The notes: generated by a model from the letters alone, not told the origin. A DNA stretch of 64,000 bases from an archaeon SCG-AAA382B04 (GCA_003034855.1 PZKD01000059.1:42310-106309); one strand, 5' to 3'. Counted from the stretch's first letter, positions 1 to 8,530 are shown. Numbers and translations: made by a program.

Positions 1-108
1 TCCACTGCTTTTGGAGATTGTTTCGGCTCCACTTAGATCGGTTATTGTTACTAAAGTGTTGTTGAAGCTTGCGTATACGTTTGCTACTGCCCATCTTTTG
101 TCTGCCAT
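1..108 (-). CDS. rps11: Ribosomal protein S11 (5' part only)
   Basis: The first 36 codons of small-subunit protein uS11, which binds 16S rRNA near the 3' domain platform. The peptide starts [18 protein letters not shown] and continues to [12 protein letters not shown], the conserved S11 start. The rest lies beyond the window edge. It directly follows rps4 on the same strand, the usual archaeal S13-S4-S11 order, and a GGAGG-type ribosome binding site lies just upstream of the ATG at 108. Confidence 0.93.
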   Translation of the reverse strand, partial: MADKRWAVANVYASFNNTLVTITDLSGAETISKSSG

Positions 109-660
109 TTATTTTTCCTCCTTTGTTGCTCTTTCTGGTGATTCTGGATGTGGTTCCTCATTTAGAGGTGATGTTTGGCTATAATGGATTTTGTTTTCTT
201 CTTGTTTTTTTAGTTTGTAGCTTGGTGTTGTTACTTTTTCTTGGTCGATTGCTATGTGTCCGTGAACTATGAACTGTCGTGCTTGTTTTATTGTTTTTGC
301 ATATCCTTTTTTGTAGACTTGGGTTTGGAGTCTTCGGTCAAGTATTGCTCTTGTGTTTAACCCTAAAACGTCGCCTAGTGTCTGATCTTGGTTTATTAAT
401 CCGAATTTTTTTAGTTTATCTAAGAATTGTTGTTTTTCTTTTTTTGCAATTTCTGATTGTTCTGTTTCTTTCCCTAGAGCTGCTTGGAGTTTTCTAGCTT
501 CTCTCCTATATTCTCTTAGTTTACTTTCTTCTATCCATAGTTCTTTTTTGTTTTTGAGACCGAATTCCTCGATGAGGTTTTCCTCATCTTGCATTCGATT
601 CTGTTGCCATGGCTTGGGTGGAGTTTCGTATTTTTTTCCTGATCCTCTTGGTCCTACCAT
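109..660 (-). CDS. rps4: Ribosomal protein S4 (archaeal type)
   Basis: 183-residue uS4, a primary 16S rRNA binder that nucleates the 30S body. The archaeal N-terminus (MVGPRGSGKKYETPPKPW) is followed by the S4 RNA-binding domain with LDRRLQTQVYKKGYAKTI and ARQFIVHGHI around residues 108-138. The C-terminal tail (PLNEEPHPESPERATKEEK) is charged and partly acidic. It starts two bases after the rps13 stop codon, so it is translated from the same transcript. Confidence 0.97.
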   Translation of the reverse strand: MVGPRGSGKKYETPPKPWQQNRMQDEENLIEEFGLKNKKELWIEESKLREYRREARKLQAALGKETEQSEIAKKEKQQFLDKLKKFGLINQDQTLGDVLGLNTRAILDRRLQTQVYKKGYAKTIKQARQFIVHGHIAIDQEKVTTPSYKLKKQEENKIHYSQTSPLNEEPHPESPERATKEEK

Positions 661-662
661 TA

Positions 663-1175
663 TTATAGGCCTCCTTCTTCGGCTTCTTCTTCCTCTTCCT
701 CTGCTTCTGCTTCGGCTTTGAGTTCGGCTCTTTTAACTCCTACTGTGCTTCCGGTTCTTCCTGTGGATCTTGTTCTTTGTCCTCTCACTTTTTGTCCTCG
801 CTTGTGTCTTACTCCTTTGTATGAATTAATTTTTTTCATTCTGTCGATGTCTTGTCTCTCTGAAACTACTACGTCGTTACCTATTAGGTGTTTGTCTTCT
901 CCGGTTTCTACGTCCTTGGTTCTGTTTACAAACCACGCTGGTGTTTCTTGTTCTAATTGATCTATTGCTTCTTCGATTTCTTCGACTTCATCTTCTGATA
1001 GTGCCCCTATTCTCCTTTTTGGATCTAAGCCTGTTTTTTGTATCACGGCTTTAGCTGTTCTATATCCTAGGCCCTTTATCCCTGTCATACCATAATCTAA
1101 TTTTTGGTCTCCTTCTAGATTTGTGTTTTTTATTCGAACAATATGCTTTAATTCTTCTGACACTATAACACCCAT
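663..1175 (-). CDS. rps13: Ribosomal protein S13
   Basis: 170-residue uS13, located in the 30S head and contacting tRNA and the large subunit. The start MGVIVSEELKHIVRIKNT and the helix-hairpin segment GLGYRTAKAVIQKTGLD are typical. The open frame runs further upstream through the tRNA-Ser gene, so I start it at the ATG at 1175. The C-terminus has a basic RGQRTRSTGRTGSTVG stretch followed by an unusual glutamate/alanine-rich acidic tail. No clear Shine-Dalgarno precedes this ATG, unlike most genes of the operon. Confidence 0.95.
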   Translation of the reverse strand: MGVIVSEELKHIVRIKNTNLEGDQKLDYGMTGIKGLGYRTAKAVIQKTGLDPKRRIGALSEDEVEEIEEAIDQLEQETPAWFVNRTKDVETGEDKHLIGNDVVVSERQDIDRMKKINSYKGVRHKRGQKVRGQRTRSTGRTGSTVGVKRAELKAEAEAEEEEEEAEEGGL

Positions 1176-1194
1176 TAATTTTAAATTATTTGAA

Positions 1195-1291
1195 CGCCGG
1201 GAAAGGGATTCGAACCCTTGAGGGGCGTTCGCCCCACATGCTATTTGTTCTGTTACTCCAAGCATGCGCTTTTCCACTCAGCCATCCCGGC
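1195..1291 (-). tRNA. tRNA-Ser (GGA) with a short intron
   Basis: A type II cloverleaf can be drawn: acceptor GCCGGGA/TCCCGGC with G73, D arm GCTGAGTGGAAAAGC, anticodon stem CATGC/GCATG, long variable arm GGGGC-GAAC-GCCCC, T arm AAGGG-TTCGAAT-CCCTT. The anticodon loop is 20 nt long instead of 7. Removing 13 nt (TAACAGAACAAAT) after position 37 leaves loop TTGGAGA with anticodon GGA. This is the canonical 37/38 archaeal intron site. CCA is not encoded. It lies between cmk and rps13 and may be co-transcribed with them. Confidence 0.9.
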
Positions 1292-1335
1292 TTAAAGTTA
1301 GGCTCTTTATCCTTTTTCTTTGTTTATTGTAAAAC

Positions 1336-1866
1336 TTATGTTTCGTTAGAGAAGTTTTTTATTGATTTTTCTATTATCTCTACTACTGAATTTTGATTCC
1401 ATTTGGATGTATCGATTATGAGGCCATATATTGATTTATCATAGATGTTTATGTCATAAAATTTTTTGTATCGCTTTTTTTCTGATTTTTCTCTTTTTTG
1501 GATTCGTTTTAGTGCTTTTTCGTGTGTTATTTGATCTCTTTTTGCTACTCTTTTGGCTCTTAATTTTAAGGGGGCTTTTAGCCAAATTTTTATGTCGGCT
1601 TCAGCCATCCACCCTGCAAGTCTTCCCTCTATTACTATTTTTTCTCTTTTTTGGCTTATTTCTCTTTGTTTTTGGTCAATTTCTTTATCTATTTCTGGGT
1701 TTTTTTCAGCGTATTTTCCAAATTCTTGAAGGGACATATTTTTTTGTTTTGCCATTCGTCTGAAGATGTCTCCTGCTCCTATGAATTCCATTCCTAGTTT
1801 TTTTGCTACTTTTTCTGCAGTTGTGCTGGTTCCTGAACCTGCTCGGCCACTTATTGCTACTTTCAT
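1336..1866 (-). CDS. cmk: Cytidylate kinase (archaeal)
   Basis: 176-residue CMP kinase, phosphorylating CMP/dCMP with ATP in pyrimidine nucleotide synthesis. The N-terminus MKVAISGRAGSGTSTTAEKV contains a P-loop (GRAGSGTST). A G-D-I-F-R-R segment and VIEGRLAGWM correspond to the nucleoside monophosphate-binding region, and RDQITHEKALKRIQKRE to the lid. Length fits the archaeal family. The order adk - EMC3-like - cmk is typical of euryarchaeal spc operons. It starts directly after the stop of the EMC3-like gene. Confidence 0.95.
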   Translation of the reverse strand: MKVAISGRAGSGTSTTAEKVAKKLGMEFIGAGDIFRRMAKQKNMSLQEFGKYAEKNPEIDKEIDQKQREISQKREKIVIEGRLAGWMAEADIKIWLKAPLKLRAKRVAKRDQITHEKALKRIQKREKSEKKRYKKFYDINIYDKSIYGLIIDTSKWNQNSVVEIIEKSIKNFSNET

Positions 1867-2487
1867 TTATATTCCTACATTTAAGATTTTTCTTGCTAAT
1901 TGGCTCAGAGGAAGTGACGCTATAAAGTACCAGATTATCCAGCCAGGGAAACCGAGAAAGAATGTTCCTCCTAGATTTACTTCATGTAGGAAAGGTAATG
2001 TCATTTTGAGGGCTTGTTGGGTATAGAATGGGTTTGCTGGATTTGTTATATAATACACCCATGAAAATATTGGTATTGTTACTAGGAGTATGTAGAGCAT
2101 GGGTTTGAATTGTGATGTGAGATTGCTCATCATTTCTTGAGTCATTTGGGCTCTTTCTTTTTGGAGTTGTTCGAGTTTTTCGTCATTATCTGACATTCTT
2201 GCTTCTTTTATTTTTTGATTGAGTTCGTTCATTTTTTCTCTTTGTTGTTTTTGGCCATCAGTGTCCATACCATATTTTTGTGATAGTGTACTTAATATTC
2301 CTGTTAGAGCTGCTGCTATCATTATTGGTATTTCTACTGCATTTGGTATTGCAATTGGTTCTAATATCATGTTTGCAGCTTGTCCTAGCTGATTAAAGAA
2401 GTCTCTGTTTATAAAAATCATTATCATCATAGCTATAGCTAGAAATAAGAGAGATTTTCTTAATATTTCTTTTATTCTATCTATCAT
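1867..2487 (-). CDS. EMC3/TMCO1/Oxa1-superfamily membrane insertase (DUF106)
   Basis: 206-residue membrane protein of the DUF106 family, the archaeal relatives of EMC3/TMCO1 and distant relatives of YidC/Oxa1; members help insert membrane proteins. An N-terminal hydrophobic segment (residues 11-26) is followed by a second helix, a long charged coiled coil (about residues 81-125, KQQREKMNELNQKIKEAR and on), and then hydrophobic segments (about residues 128-150 and 175-195), the family architecture. It lies in the spc operon between adk and cmk, as in many archaea. A second EMC-like gene (EMC6 type) is at 23719. Confidence 0.88.
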   Translation of the reverse strand: MIDRIKEILRKSLLFLAIAMMIMIFINRDFFNQLGQAANMILEPIAIPNAVEIPIMIAAALTGILSTLSQKYGMDTDGQKQQREKMNELNQKIKEARMSDNDEKLEQLQKERAQMTQEMMSNLTSQFKPMLYILLVTIPIFSWVYYITNPANPFYTQQALKMTLPFLHEVNLGGTFFLGFPGWIIWYFIASLPLSQLARKILNVGI

Positions 2488-3054
2488 TTAGGCTAGAGCC
2501 CCCGCTAGTTCTTCTGATGCTTCTTCGAGGCCTCCATCGTGGTTTTTTATTATTTTTACAGTTGCTCCTGATATCATGGAGTAAGCTGCTGTTGCTGATC
2601 TATTCATAAATTGATGTTCTTCTAATTTTTCCTTTGATTCTATTTCTCTTTCTCTAATATCAGAGTCTTTTTTTCTTCTACCTATAATCTCCTCTGAATC
2701 TGCTTCTACACATATTATTAATTCTGGATTCAAGGGCCTCAAGACCCATTCTGGCAATCCAGGAAGATAACCATCAGGTGTGTTTATTGTGCTATGTGTA
2801 TCGACAATAACTGGTTGGTTTTCAGCCATTTCTGATATTTCTTCTCCAGCTTGGCCTTGAATATCTCTCTGTGTTTTGGGATCTAGTTTTCTCATTTGGT
2901 CTCTATCTTCTACAAGATCTCTTTTTTTGGCTACTTCCAACATTTTGTCGCCATAATTGACGATTTTGTAGTCTTTTTGTATATTTTCTAGTGCTTTTTC
3001 AGTCACTGTTGTTTTTCCTACACCTGGAACTCCAGTGAGAACGGCGACTTTCAT
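2488..3054 (-). CDS. adkA: Adenylate kinase, archaeal type
   Basis: 188-residue archaeal adenylate kinase (ATP + AMP to 2 ADP). The P-loop is GVPGVGKTT at residues 8-16. The family segments VNYGDKMLEVAKKRDLVEDRDQMRKL and VDTHSTINTPDGYLPGLP are present. It starts three bases after the L15 stop codon. In most archaea secY sits between L15 and adk, but here it does not (see findings). Confidence 0.96.
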   Translation of the reverse strand: MKVAVLTGVPGVGKTTVTEKALENIQKDYKIVNYGDKMLEVAKKRDLVEDRDQMRKLDPKTQRDIQGQAGEEISEMAENQPVIVDTHSTINTPDGYLPGLPEWVLRPLNPELIICVEADSEEIIGRRKKDSDIREREIESKEKLEEHQFMNRSATAAYSMISGATVKIIKNHDGGLEEASEELAGALA

Positions 3055-3057
3055 TTT

Positions 3058-3462
3058 TTATTTTTCCTCCACTTTGCCGCCAGCTTGTTCTATTTTTTGT
3101 TGTGCTTTGGAAGAGAAGCCTTCAGCTTCTATTTTTAGTTTGTTGGTTACTTTTCCTTTTCCTAATACTTTGTCTGCTTCTAGTTTTTCTACATCTACAT
3201 ATATGTAGTCTTCTCGTTCTTCGGCTATTTCTCTTTGAAGTAAATAATCAATTATTTGGTCAATTTCTCCTATGTTGACGATTTCCTTTTCTTCTACGAG
3301 TTTTTGTGGTCTCTTGAATCCTGATTTACCCCATTTTTTTTGGGGATATTTTTCGTGTTTTTGACCACCGGTTTTACCTCTCCCTCCTTTGTGACCTGCG
3401 CCTCTACTTTCTTTTCCTGAACCTTTTCCGTGGGTATTGGATCCTCTATCTTTATTTCCCAT
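3058..3462 (-). CDS. rpl15: Ribosomal protein L15
   Basis: 134-residue uL15, a late-assembling 50S protein. The N-terminus is the glycine- and lysine-rich rRNA-penetrating tail (GNKDRGSNTHGKGSGKESRG, then GHKGGRGKTGGQKH), and the C-terminus has the GKVTNKLKIEAEGFSSKAQQKIE globular end. AGGTGA lies upstream of the ATG (seen as tcacct near 3470). It is the last ribosomal gene before adk. Confidence 0.96.
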   Translation of the reverse strand: MGNKDRGSNTHGKGSGKESRGAGHKGGRGKTGGQKHEKYPQKKWGKSGFKRPQKLVEEKEIVNIGEIDQIIDYLLQREIAEEREDYIYVDVEKLEADKVLGKGKVTNKLKIEAEGFSSKAQQKIEQAGGKVEEK

Positions 3463-3469
3463 TTTTAAT

Positions 3470-3916
3470 TCACCTCATTCTGTATATTAATTGATTTATT
3501 TCTTCTCCTCGGTAACCTAGTGAGCCTCCTTCTTTGTAGCTTCTTTTTGTATTTTTATATCCTTTTCTTGGAGGATGTAATCTAATCACTTGCTTTGGAT
3601 TTAGTTCTGAGTAATCTATCTCTCCTGATAGTATTTTGGAGCTCAGTTTTTCTACTGAGTCTAGGTTTTTTTGTTCGAGTATTTGTTCTAGTGAATTGTT
3701 TTTGAAGTTTGTTCTTTTGAGGAGGTGTTTCAGTCCTTCTTGGTTAATTTCTCCCCAGGTGATATAGTTTCTTGCCTTTTGAAGCATTCCTTTGTTATCG
3801 GATGTTTGTTCAATTAGGTTACAATGGTTTGGCCTGTTTAGGTTTAGTAATTTTAAGGTATCTTTTATTTCTTGTTTTATTCCTACTGTTCCTCTTACTC
3901 TGATAGCTGCATACAT
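3470..3916 (-). CDS. rpl30: Ribosomal protein L30
   Basis: 148-residue archaeal uL30, longer than the bacterial form, as usual for archaea and eukaryotes. The ferredoxin-like core begins MYAAIRVRGTVGIKQEIKDTLK and includes NRPNHCNLIEQT; the C-terminal archaeal extension ends in RLHPPRKGYKNTKRSYKEGG. It follows rps5 by three bases and precedes rpl15, the normal order. Confidence 0.96.
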   Translation of the reverse strand: MYAAIRVRGTVGIKQEIKDTLKLLNLNRPNHCNLIEQTSDNKGMLQKARNYITWGEINQEGLKHLLKRTNFKNNSLEQILEQKNLDSVEKLSSKILSGEIDYSELNPKQVIRLHPPRKGYKNTKRSYKEGGSLGYRGEEINQLIYRMR

Positions 3917-3919
3917 TTT

Positions 3920-4549
3920 TTATTCCTCTTTAGGCATTCTTAGTTTTGCTGCTTCTTTTAGTGCGTTATATGTGGCGTTTCCAAAGTTTATTGTTGTTCT
4001 TGTTTCTCCTTTAGTGAAAGACCAAATGTCTTGTATTCCTGCTAGCTCTAGGACCTTTTTTGCTGTTTCTCCTGCTGCTAGTCCTATACCTTTTGGTGCA
4101 GGGATTAGTGTTATTCTGGCGCTTCCTGATCTTCCTGTGGTTTTTAGTGGGATACTATGTTTTTCTCCACATCCACATTCCCATGAACCACATCCTCTTC
4201 GGACTTTTATTAGGTTGAGTTTTGCGTTTTCTATTGCTTTTCTTATTGCAGGTCCTACTTCTTCGTGTCTTGCTTCGGCTAATCCTACTAATCCTGCACG
4301 ATTACCTACTACGACTTGGGTTCTGTATTTGACTCTTCTTCCTGAGTCAGTCATTCTTTGGACCATGTTCACATCGAGGACTTCGTCGTCTAGTTGAACT
4401 AATTCGTCAACTATTTCTACTTCTTTTAAGGGTAATCCTGATTCTAGAGCTTCTTCCATTGATCTAATTTCGCCTTCTAAAACTAGTTTGCCTAATTTTG
4501 TCTTTGGTTCCCATATCTCCAACTCTTCTTCAGGTTCTTGTGCTGACAT
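3920..4549 (-). CDS. rps5: Ribosomal protein S5
   Basis: 209-residue uS5, involved in decoding accuracy and mRNA entry. Double-stranded RNA-binding-like domain [20 protein letters not shown] is followed by the archaeal insert [18 protein letters not shown] and the C-terminal [27 protein letters not shown]. The N-terminus is acidic ([15 protein letters not shown]). Start ATG at 4549 overlaps no neighbour and follows the L18 stop by two bases. Confidence 0.96.
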   Translation of the reverse strand: MSAQEPEEELEIWEPKTKLGKLVLEGEIRSMEEALESGLPLKEVEIVDELVQLDDEVLDVNMVQRMTDSGRRVKYRTQVVVGNRAGLVGLAEARHEEVGPAIRKAIENAKLNLIKVRRGCGSWECGCGEKHSIPLKTTGRSGSARITLIPAPKGIGLAAGETAKKVLELAGIQDIWSFTKGETRTTINFGNATYNALKEAAKLRMPKEE

Positions 4550-4551
4550 AT

Positions 4552-5103
4552 TTAATCACCAAATTTTTTTGTTATTTTTTCTTTTATTTTCTCAAAATGA
4601 TCTGGTATGTCTTTGGGGTCGAGTCCTCTTTCTTTGTATTTATTGAAATCTCCTTCATCTGCATAATCGGCTATGTGTTGGCCTTTTATTCTTTCTTTGT
4701 TTGGAACTACTTTTTCCCTTACTGGAACTTCTATTCCAGCATCTTTTGCTCCTTTTAATGCTGCAAAGATGTTTGAGCCTATTGTAACAGGATTTAACCC
4801 TATGTCTGGTATTACAGATTTTATGTTTTGTTGTTTACCTTTTAGTCCACAGAGGTAACCTGTTAGGTACGCTGCTGGGGTGTTGTTAGTTGATGCTTTC
4901 CATCCAAATTCTTTTAGATTGTTTGAATGAGCAGAAGCTAATATTTTGTCTCCTTCTTTTTTATAATCTATAATTTGAACATTAAAGTGATTCTCGCTTT
5001 TTCTAACTACCAATCTAGGTTTTTCTGAGGTTAATAAGTTTTTTCTTTTGTAATAATCGGTTTTCTCCTCTCTTCTTCTTTTTAGCTTCTCATTTTTGGT
5101 CAT
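4552..5103 (-). CDS. rpl18: Ribosomal protein L18
   Basis: 183-residue archaeal uL18, the 5S rRNA-binding protein. It shows [38 protein letters not shown] and the archaeal [20 protein letters not shown] region. The following motif [14 protein letters not shown] is also conserved. It sits between L19e and S5, starting one base after the L19e stop. Confidence 0.96.
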   Translation of the reverse strand: MTKNEKLKRRREEKTDYYKRKNLLTSEKPRLVVRKSENHFNVQIIDYKKEGDKILASAHSNNLKEFGWKASTNNTPAAYLTGYLCGLKGKQQNIKSVIPDIGLNPVTIGSNIFAALKGAKDAGIEVPVREKVVPNKERIKGQHIADYADEGDFNKYKERGLDPKDIPDHFEKIKEKITKKFGD

Positions 5104-5104
5104 T

Positions 5105-5557
5105 TTATTCCTCCATCTCTTCTGCTACTGTTTTTAGATGGTCTATATCTCTTATTTCTCCACCTTTTGATTTTTTGTAGAGTTCTCTATAGGTTCTGTT
5201 TGAGATTTCGCCTTGGTTTCTTAGTTGTTTCAACACTTTTCTTTGGGCTCTTAAATCACTCATCCATTTGTCTTTTTCTGATCTTTTGGAGTCTTTAGCT
5301 CCTTTTTTTGTTCCTGGTCCTTTTGATCTTCCTTTTTGTTTTTGACTTTGTTTTTCTCTTGCTCTTCCTCTGCTTGTGCCTTTTTTATCCTTGGCTTGTA
5401 TTGATCCCTCTTCGATTAGTTCCTGTATATCCTCTTTTGTGATGGCCATAGCTACATCTTGCTGTTTATTAGGATCTATCCAGACCCTGTTTTTTCCTAC
5501 TCCGAGTATATCAGCTGCCATTCTTTTTTGACTTTTTAGATCAGTCACTTTGTTCAC
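5105..5557 (-). CDS. rpl19e: Ribosomal protein L19e
   Basis: 150-residue eL19, found only in archaea and eukaryotes. The sequence starts MNKVTDLKSQKRMAADILG and carries GKNRVWIDPNK and the basic linker GTSRGRAREKQSQKQKGRSK before the C-terminal helix (WMSDLRAQRKVLKQLRNQGE). The start overlaps the last 17 bases of rpl32e, indicating translational coupling. Confidence 0.96.
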   Translation of the reverse strand: MNKVTDLKSQKRMAADILGVGKNRVWIDPNKQQDVAMAITKEDIQELIEEGSIQAKDKKGTSRGRAREKQSQKQKGRSKGPGTKKGAKDSKRSEKDKWMSDLRAQRKVLKQLRNQGEISNRTYRELYKKSKGGEIRDIDHLKTVAEEMEE

Positions 5558-5891
5558 CTCGATATTTTTCGTTTAGTATTTTGATGTTTTTTTCTCTAGC
5601 TTTTTGTTCAACTTTTATTCTTTTTCGTTTACCTACTTTTGAGGCTATTCTTATTGCTTGGTTTTCTTCATTGATCTCAGCTAGATCACTTGTATTGTGG
5701 ACTAGTTGTTCTTTGTATCCAGAGGGGTGGAAACCTCTTTGTTCTTCGGGTTGTTTCCTCCCTACCTTTGGTTTTGCTGGTTTTCCTTTTTCTTCTTTCC
5801 TTTGTTTGCTCTGAATTCCCTTTGGACGTCTCCAAGTGCTTTTTATTTTTTTATAACGTTGTGAATTTTGACGTTTAAATTTTTTAGCCAT
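5541..5891 (-). CDS. rpl32e: Ribosomal protein L32e
   Basis: 116-residue eL32, archaeal/eukaryal 50S protein. Core motifs are RRPKGIQSKQRKEEKGKPAKPKVG followed by RGFHPSGYKEQLVHNTSDL. The N-terminal domain found in some longer archaeal forms is absent, so this is the short type. Its 3' end overlaps rpl19e. Confidence 0.95.
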   Translation of the reverse strand: MAKKFKRQNSQRYKKIKSTWRRPKGIQSKQRKEEKGKPAKPKVGRKQPEEQRGFHPSGYKEQLVHNTSDLAEINEENQAIRIASKVGKRKRIKVEQKAREKNIKILNEKYRGEQSD

Positions 5892-5893
5892 TT

Positions 5894-6418
5894 TTATTCC
5901 CTCTCAATTACGTAGATACCATCTTGGAAAACTCTTGGATCTTTCCCTCTTATATCTGTTTCTTCCTCAATTTTGGCAGCTGTTTGGCCTACAGCTTCTT
6001 TATCAGGTCCTCTAATAGTTAATTCTTCACCTGATACTTCTACTTTAGTTTGTTCTCCAATTATATCCACTTTTCGTGGACTCTCTTCACCAATGAAGTT
6101 TTTTATGAGGACTTGTTTGTCGTTGGTTTCTATTTTTATTGGAAAGTGAGAGTAAACTGCTTTTGCTTTGTATTTGAAGTCTTCTTGGACACCTTTTAGC
6201 ATGTTTTTTAGGTGAGAACTAAATGTTCCTAATTGTGATTTATCCTCTTTTCTTTTTGTTAGAGATGTAAGGATTATTTTATCGTTTTTTTTCTCGATTT
6301 TTATATTAGGGGATTTAAATTCTTTTTCTAGTTTTCCGTTTTCGCCTTCTACTTTTATCGTGTTGTTTTTTATTTCAAAGCTTACTTCCTCTGGAATTTG
6401 TATTTCTTTTTTTGCCAT
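5894..6418 (-). CDS. rpl6: Ribosomal protein L6
   Basis: 174-residue uL6, near the factor-binding site of the 50S subunit. Two L6 folds are visible: residues about 1-80 (IQIPEEVSFEIKNNTIKVEG) and 85-174 (YKAKAVYSHFPIKIET, then RKVDIIGEQTKVEV). The archaeal ending KIEEETDIRGKDPRVFQDGI is present. It lies two bases before rpl32e. Confidence 0.96.
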   Translation of the reverse strand: MAKKEIQIPEEVSFEIKNNTIKVEGENGKLEKEFKSPNIKIEKKNDKIILTSLTKRKEDKSQLGTFSSHLKNMLKGVQEDFKYKAKAVYSHFPIKIETNDKQVLIKNFIGEESPRKVDIIGEQTKVEVSGEELTIRGPDKEAVGQTAAKIEEETDIRGKDPRVFQDGIYVIERE

Positions 6419-6431
6419 TATCTATTCACCT

Positions 6432-6821
6432 CTAGTATACGTATGCTAGTAGTTTTCCACCAATTCCTTCTTTTTGTGCTTTTCTATGTGAAATAACGCC
6501 ATTTGAAGTTGTTACTATTAGTAAACCAAAGTTTTTGCCTGGTAAATATCTTTTTTCCCATTTCTCGAATTCGTCTTTTTGGGCTGAGAATTGTGGTTTT
6601 ACTGAGCCACATTTGTTTATATTTCCATTTAACTTGATCTCGAATTCCCCGCCTTTTCCATCCTCTATGTACTCGTAGCCATCTATGTAATCGTGTTCTT
6701 GCATTACTTTTAGTGTCCTACCTATTAGTTTAGATGCTTGGGAGATTGTGCATTTTAATTTACCTGATTGTTCTGCATTATTTACTGTGGATAAAGCATC
6801 TGATAGTGGGTCTAACCTCAT
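6432..6821 (-). CDS. rps8: Ribosomal protein S8
   Basis: 129-residue uS8, a primary 16S rRNA binder. The protein begins MRLDPLSDALSTVNNAEQSG and ends with the conserved SNGVISHRKAQKEGIGGKLLAYVY. A longer reading from a GTG at 6830 is possible, but AGGTGA at that spot is the ribosome binding site placed six bases before the ATG at 6821, so I use that ATG. Confidence 0.95.
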   Translation of the reverse strand: MRLDPLSDALSTVNNAEQSGKLKCTISQASKLIGRTLKVMQEHDYIDGYEYIEDGKGGEFEIKLNGNINKCGSVKPQFSAQKDEFEKWEKRYLPGKNFGLLIVTTSNGVISHRKAQKEGIGGKLLAYVY

Positions 6822-6826
6822 TTTTA

Positions 6827-6961
6827 TCACCTGTATTTTTCAAATCCCATGTTTTCAGCTATTTCCCTAAAGCATTGCCTGCAGAGGCAGATGTCATATT
6901 TGCTGATGAGTGCTTGATCTCGTCCACATCTCCTACATTTTCTTCTTTCATCATTGCTCAT
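6827..6961 (-). CDS. rps14: Ribosomal protein S14, zinc-binding type
   Basis: A 44-residue uS14 encoded between L5 and S8, short enough to be missed by length filters. The reading [15 protein letters not shown], then [19 protein letters not shown] is the archaeal C+ form. Cysteines at 9 and 12 (CRRC) and 27 and 30 (CRQC) form the zinc site; C25 is an extra cysteine. Its ATG overlaps the 3' end of rpl5 by 11 bases and its TGA lies within the ribosome binding region of rps8. Position in the operon is canonical. Confidence 0.95.
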   Translation of the reverse strand: MSNDERRKCRRCGRDQALISKYDICLCRQCFREIAENMGFEKYR

Positions 6962-7475
6962 CTTCCTTCACCACCTCTAGGTCAAATTCTTTTTCTAAGA
7001 ATTGTATTGTTTCTTCAGGAGAAATTTTGTGGTTTTTTGGGATTTCTTTTTGATCTGATTTTTCTTCAACTCTATAACCTGGTCTTTTTAGTCTAACAGA
7101 AATGTCTAATCCAAATATTCCTATACTTGGATCATATTCCATTTCCGGAAAGTTGGTATGTTCTTCTATTCCAAATGAAAAGTTACCATGTTTGTCTATG
7201 GATTTTTCTTTTATTTGTTTTCGATTTACTTCTAAAGCTTTGGTCAAAAATTGTTTTGCTTTTTTGTCTCGTAAAGTTACTTTGCAACCTATTGGTTCTC
7301 CTTCTCTTATTCCAAAATTTGGAAGTGTTTGTTTTGCTTCTGTCCGTATTGGCTCTTGTCCTGTTATTTCTTCTATTATCTTTTCGGCATTTATCAGTTC
7401 TTCCCCACTACTTCCTACTCCCATGTTGACTACTACTTTACCGATTTTTATTTGTTTCATTTGATTTTTACTCAT
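6951..7475 (-). CDS. rpl5: Ribosomal protein L5
   Basis: 174-residue uL5, binding 5S rRNA and the P-site tRNA. Motifs include [40 protein letters not shown], and [20 protein letters not shown]. The first eight bases overlap the end of rps4e, and the 3' end overlaps rps14. Confidence 0.96.
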   Translation of the reverse strand: MSKNQMKQIKIGKVVVNMGVGSSGEELINAEKIIEEITGQEPIRTEAKQTLPNFGIREGEPIGCKVTLRDKKAKQFLTKALEVNRKQIKEKSIDKHGNFSFGIEEHTNFPEMEYDPSIGIFGLDISVRLKRPGYRVEEKSDQKEIPKNHKISPEETIQFLEKEFDLEVVKEDEQ

Positions 7476-8169
7476 GTGTTGTCACCTCTGGGTTATTCTC
7501 TCCTATTACTGTTACATATTTTTGGATTGTTGAGAATTGTTCACCATCTTTGTCTAACATCACTTCATTTGGTGTTGAGCCTTTGATGATTTTTCTTTGT
7601 TTTATTTCTGCTACTTTTCCAGAGTGTTTTCCTCCAGTTATAAGAGCTTGATTGCCCTCTTCGAATTCAAGGGTTTTTTGTATTTCTTGGCTTGGTAATT
7701 CTATAAGAAGAGAATCTTGGGGGGAATATTGCTCTGCTTCTTCTAGTTTAATGTTTTTGCCATCATGTAGATTTAGTTGAAAATCGCCGCCACTTACACT
7801 TCTCTTGTCTTCGATTTTGCATATTTTTTTGTTTGCTTCTTCTTGGTCTATTTCTATAAATTTCAATCTATCTTTTTTATCTAGTGAGACTCTTATATAG
7901 AAATCTGCTTTTGGAATGCTTATTACATCTAATAGCCCTACCCCAAATCGGTGGTCTCTTATTTTTCTTCCATCTACCTCTAGATCTCCATTTTCTAGTA
8001 TTCTTTTTACTTCCCTTGTTTTGTCAACTAATCCAATTATGTCTCTGAGTAAAACGTTTAGGGGAATTGATTTTTCCTTACTGTGAGGGGAATTTGGGGA
8101 AGTAACCCAAGTTTCGTCTCTCTTTTCTATTTTCCAACTTTTTGGAATAGAATATTTCTTCATTGGCAT
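7468..8169 (-). CDS. rps4e: Ribosomal protein S4e
   Basis: 233-residue eS4, archaeal/eukaryal only. It contains an S4-like RNA-binding segment (REVKRILENGDLEVDGRKIRD), a central eS4 domain (ISIPKADFYIRVSLDKKDRL) and a C-terminal KOW motif (GNQALITGGKHSGKVAEIKQ). It follows rpl24 by three bases. Confidence 0.96.
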   Translation of the reverse strand: MPMKKYSIPKSWKIEKRDETWVTSPNSPHSKEKSIPLNVLLRDIIGLVDKTREVKRILENGDLEVDGRKIRDHRFGVGLLDVISIPKADFYIRVSLDKKDRLKFIEIDQEEANKKICKIEDKRSVSGGDFQLNLHDGKNIKLEEAEQYSPQDSLLIELPSQEIQKTLEFEEGNQALITGGKHSGKVAEIKQRKIIKGSTPNEVMLDKDGEQFSTIQKYVTVIGENNPEVTTHE

Positions 8170-8172
8170 ATT

Positions 8173-8520
8173 TTATCTCTCCAGTTTTTCAACTCTTTTT
8201 CTATCTTTTGTTTGTAAATCAACTATTTTTAGATTAGATGGTTTTATTGGTCTTGGAACTTCTGAGCCATCTGATTTTTCAATTGTTACATCCTCTATTT
8301 TAATAGTTATAGAATCTAGATCAACATTGCTAACCTTTCCCGTCTGCCCTTTTTTATCTCCTCTCATTATCTCTACCTTATCTCCTTCTCTTATTGGCAT
8401 TCTTCTCTTGTCGTGTTTTTCTCTAAGATCTTCTGAAAGAGGAGCTGCCATCATATCTTGTTTTTGATGAAGTGGGGCATTTTCTTTTCTTTTTCTTTGC
8501 TTACTTGGTTTTCGTGACAT
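8173..8520 (-). CDS. rpl24: Ribosomal protein L24
   Basis: 115-residue archaeal uL24, an assembly initiator of the 50S subunit. The KOW motif is GDKVEIMRGDKKGQTGKVSN; the N-terminus (MSRKPSKQRKRKENAPLHQK) is the archaeal form. GAGGTGA ends eight bases before the ATG at 8520, so the in-frame upstream GTG at 8529 is not used as the start. Confidence 0.96.
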   Translation of the reverse strand: MSRKPSKQRKRKENAPLHQKQDMMAAPLSEDLREKHDKRRMPIREGDKVEIMRGDKKGQTGKVSNVDLDSITIKIEDVTIEKSDGSEVPRPIKPSNLKIVDLQTKDRKRVEKLER

Positions 8521-8530
8521 TATTTTCACC

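Noticed and set aside
1176..1277. 34-residue N-terminal extension of S13 in frame upstream of 1175
   Set aside because: It is translation of the tRNA-Ser gene; S13 proteins start at the MGVIV methionine.
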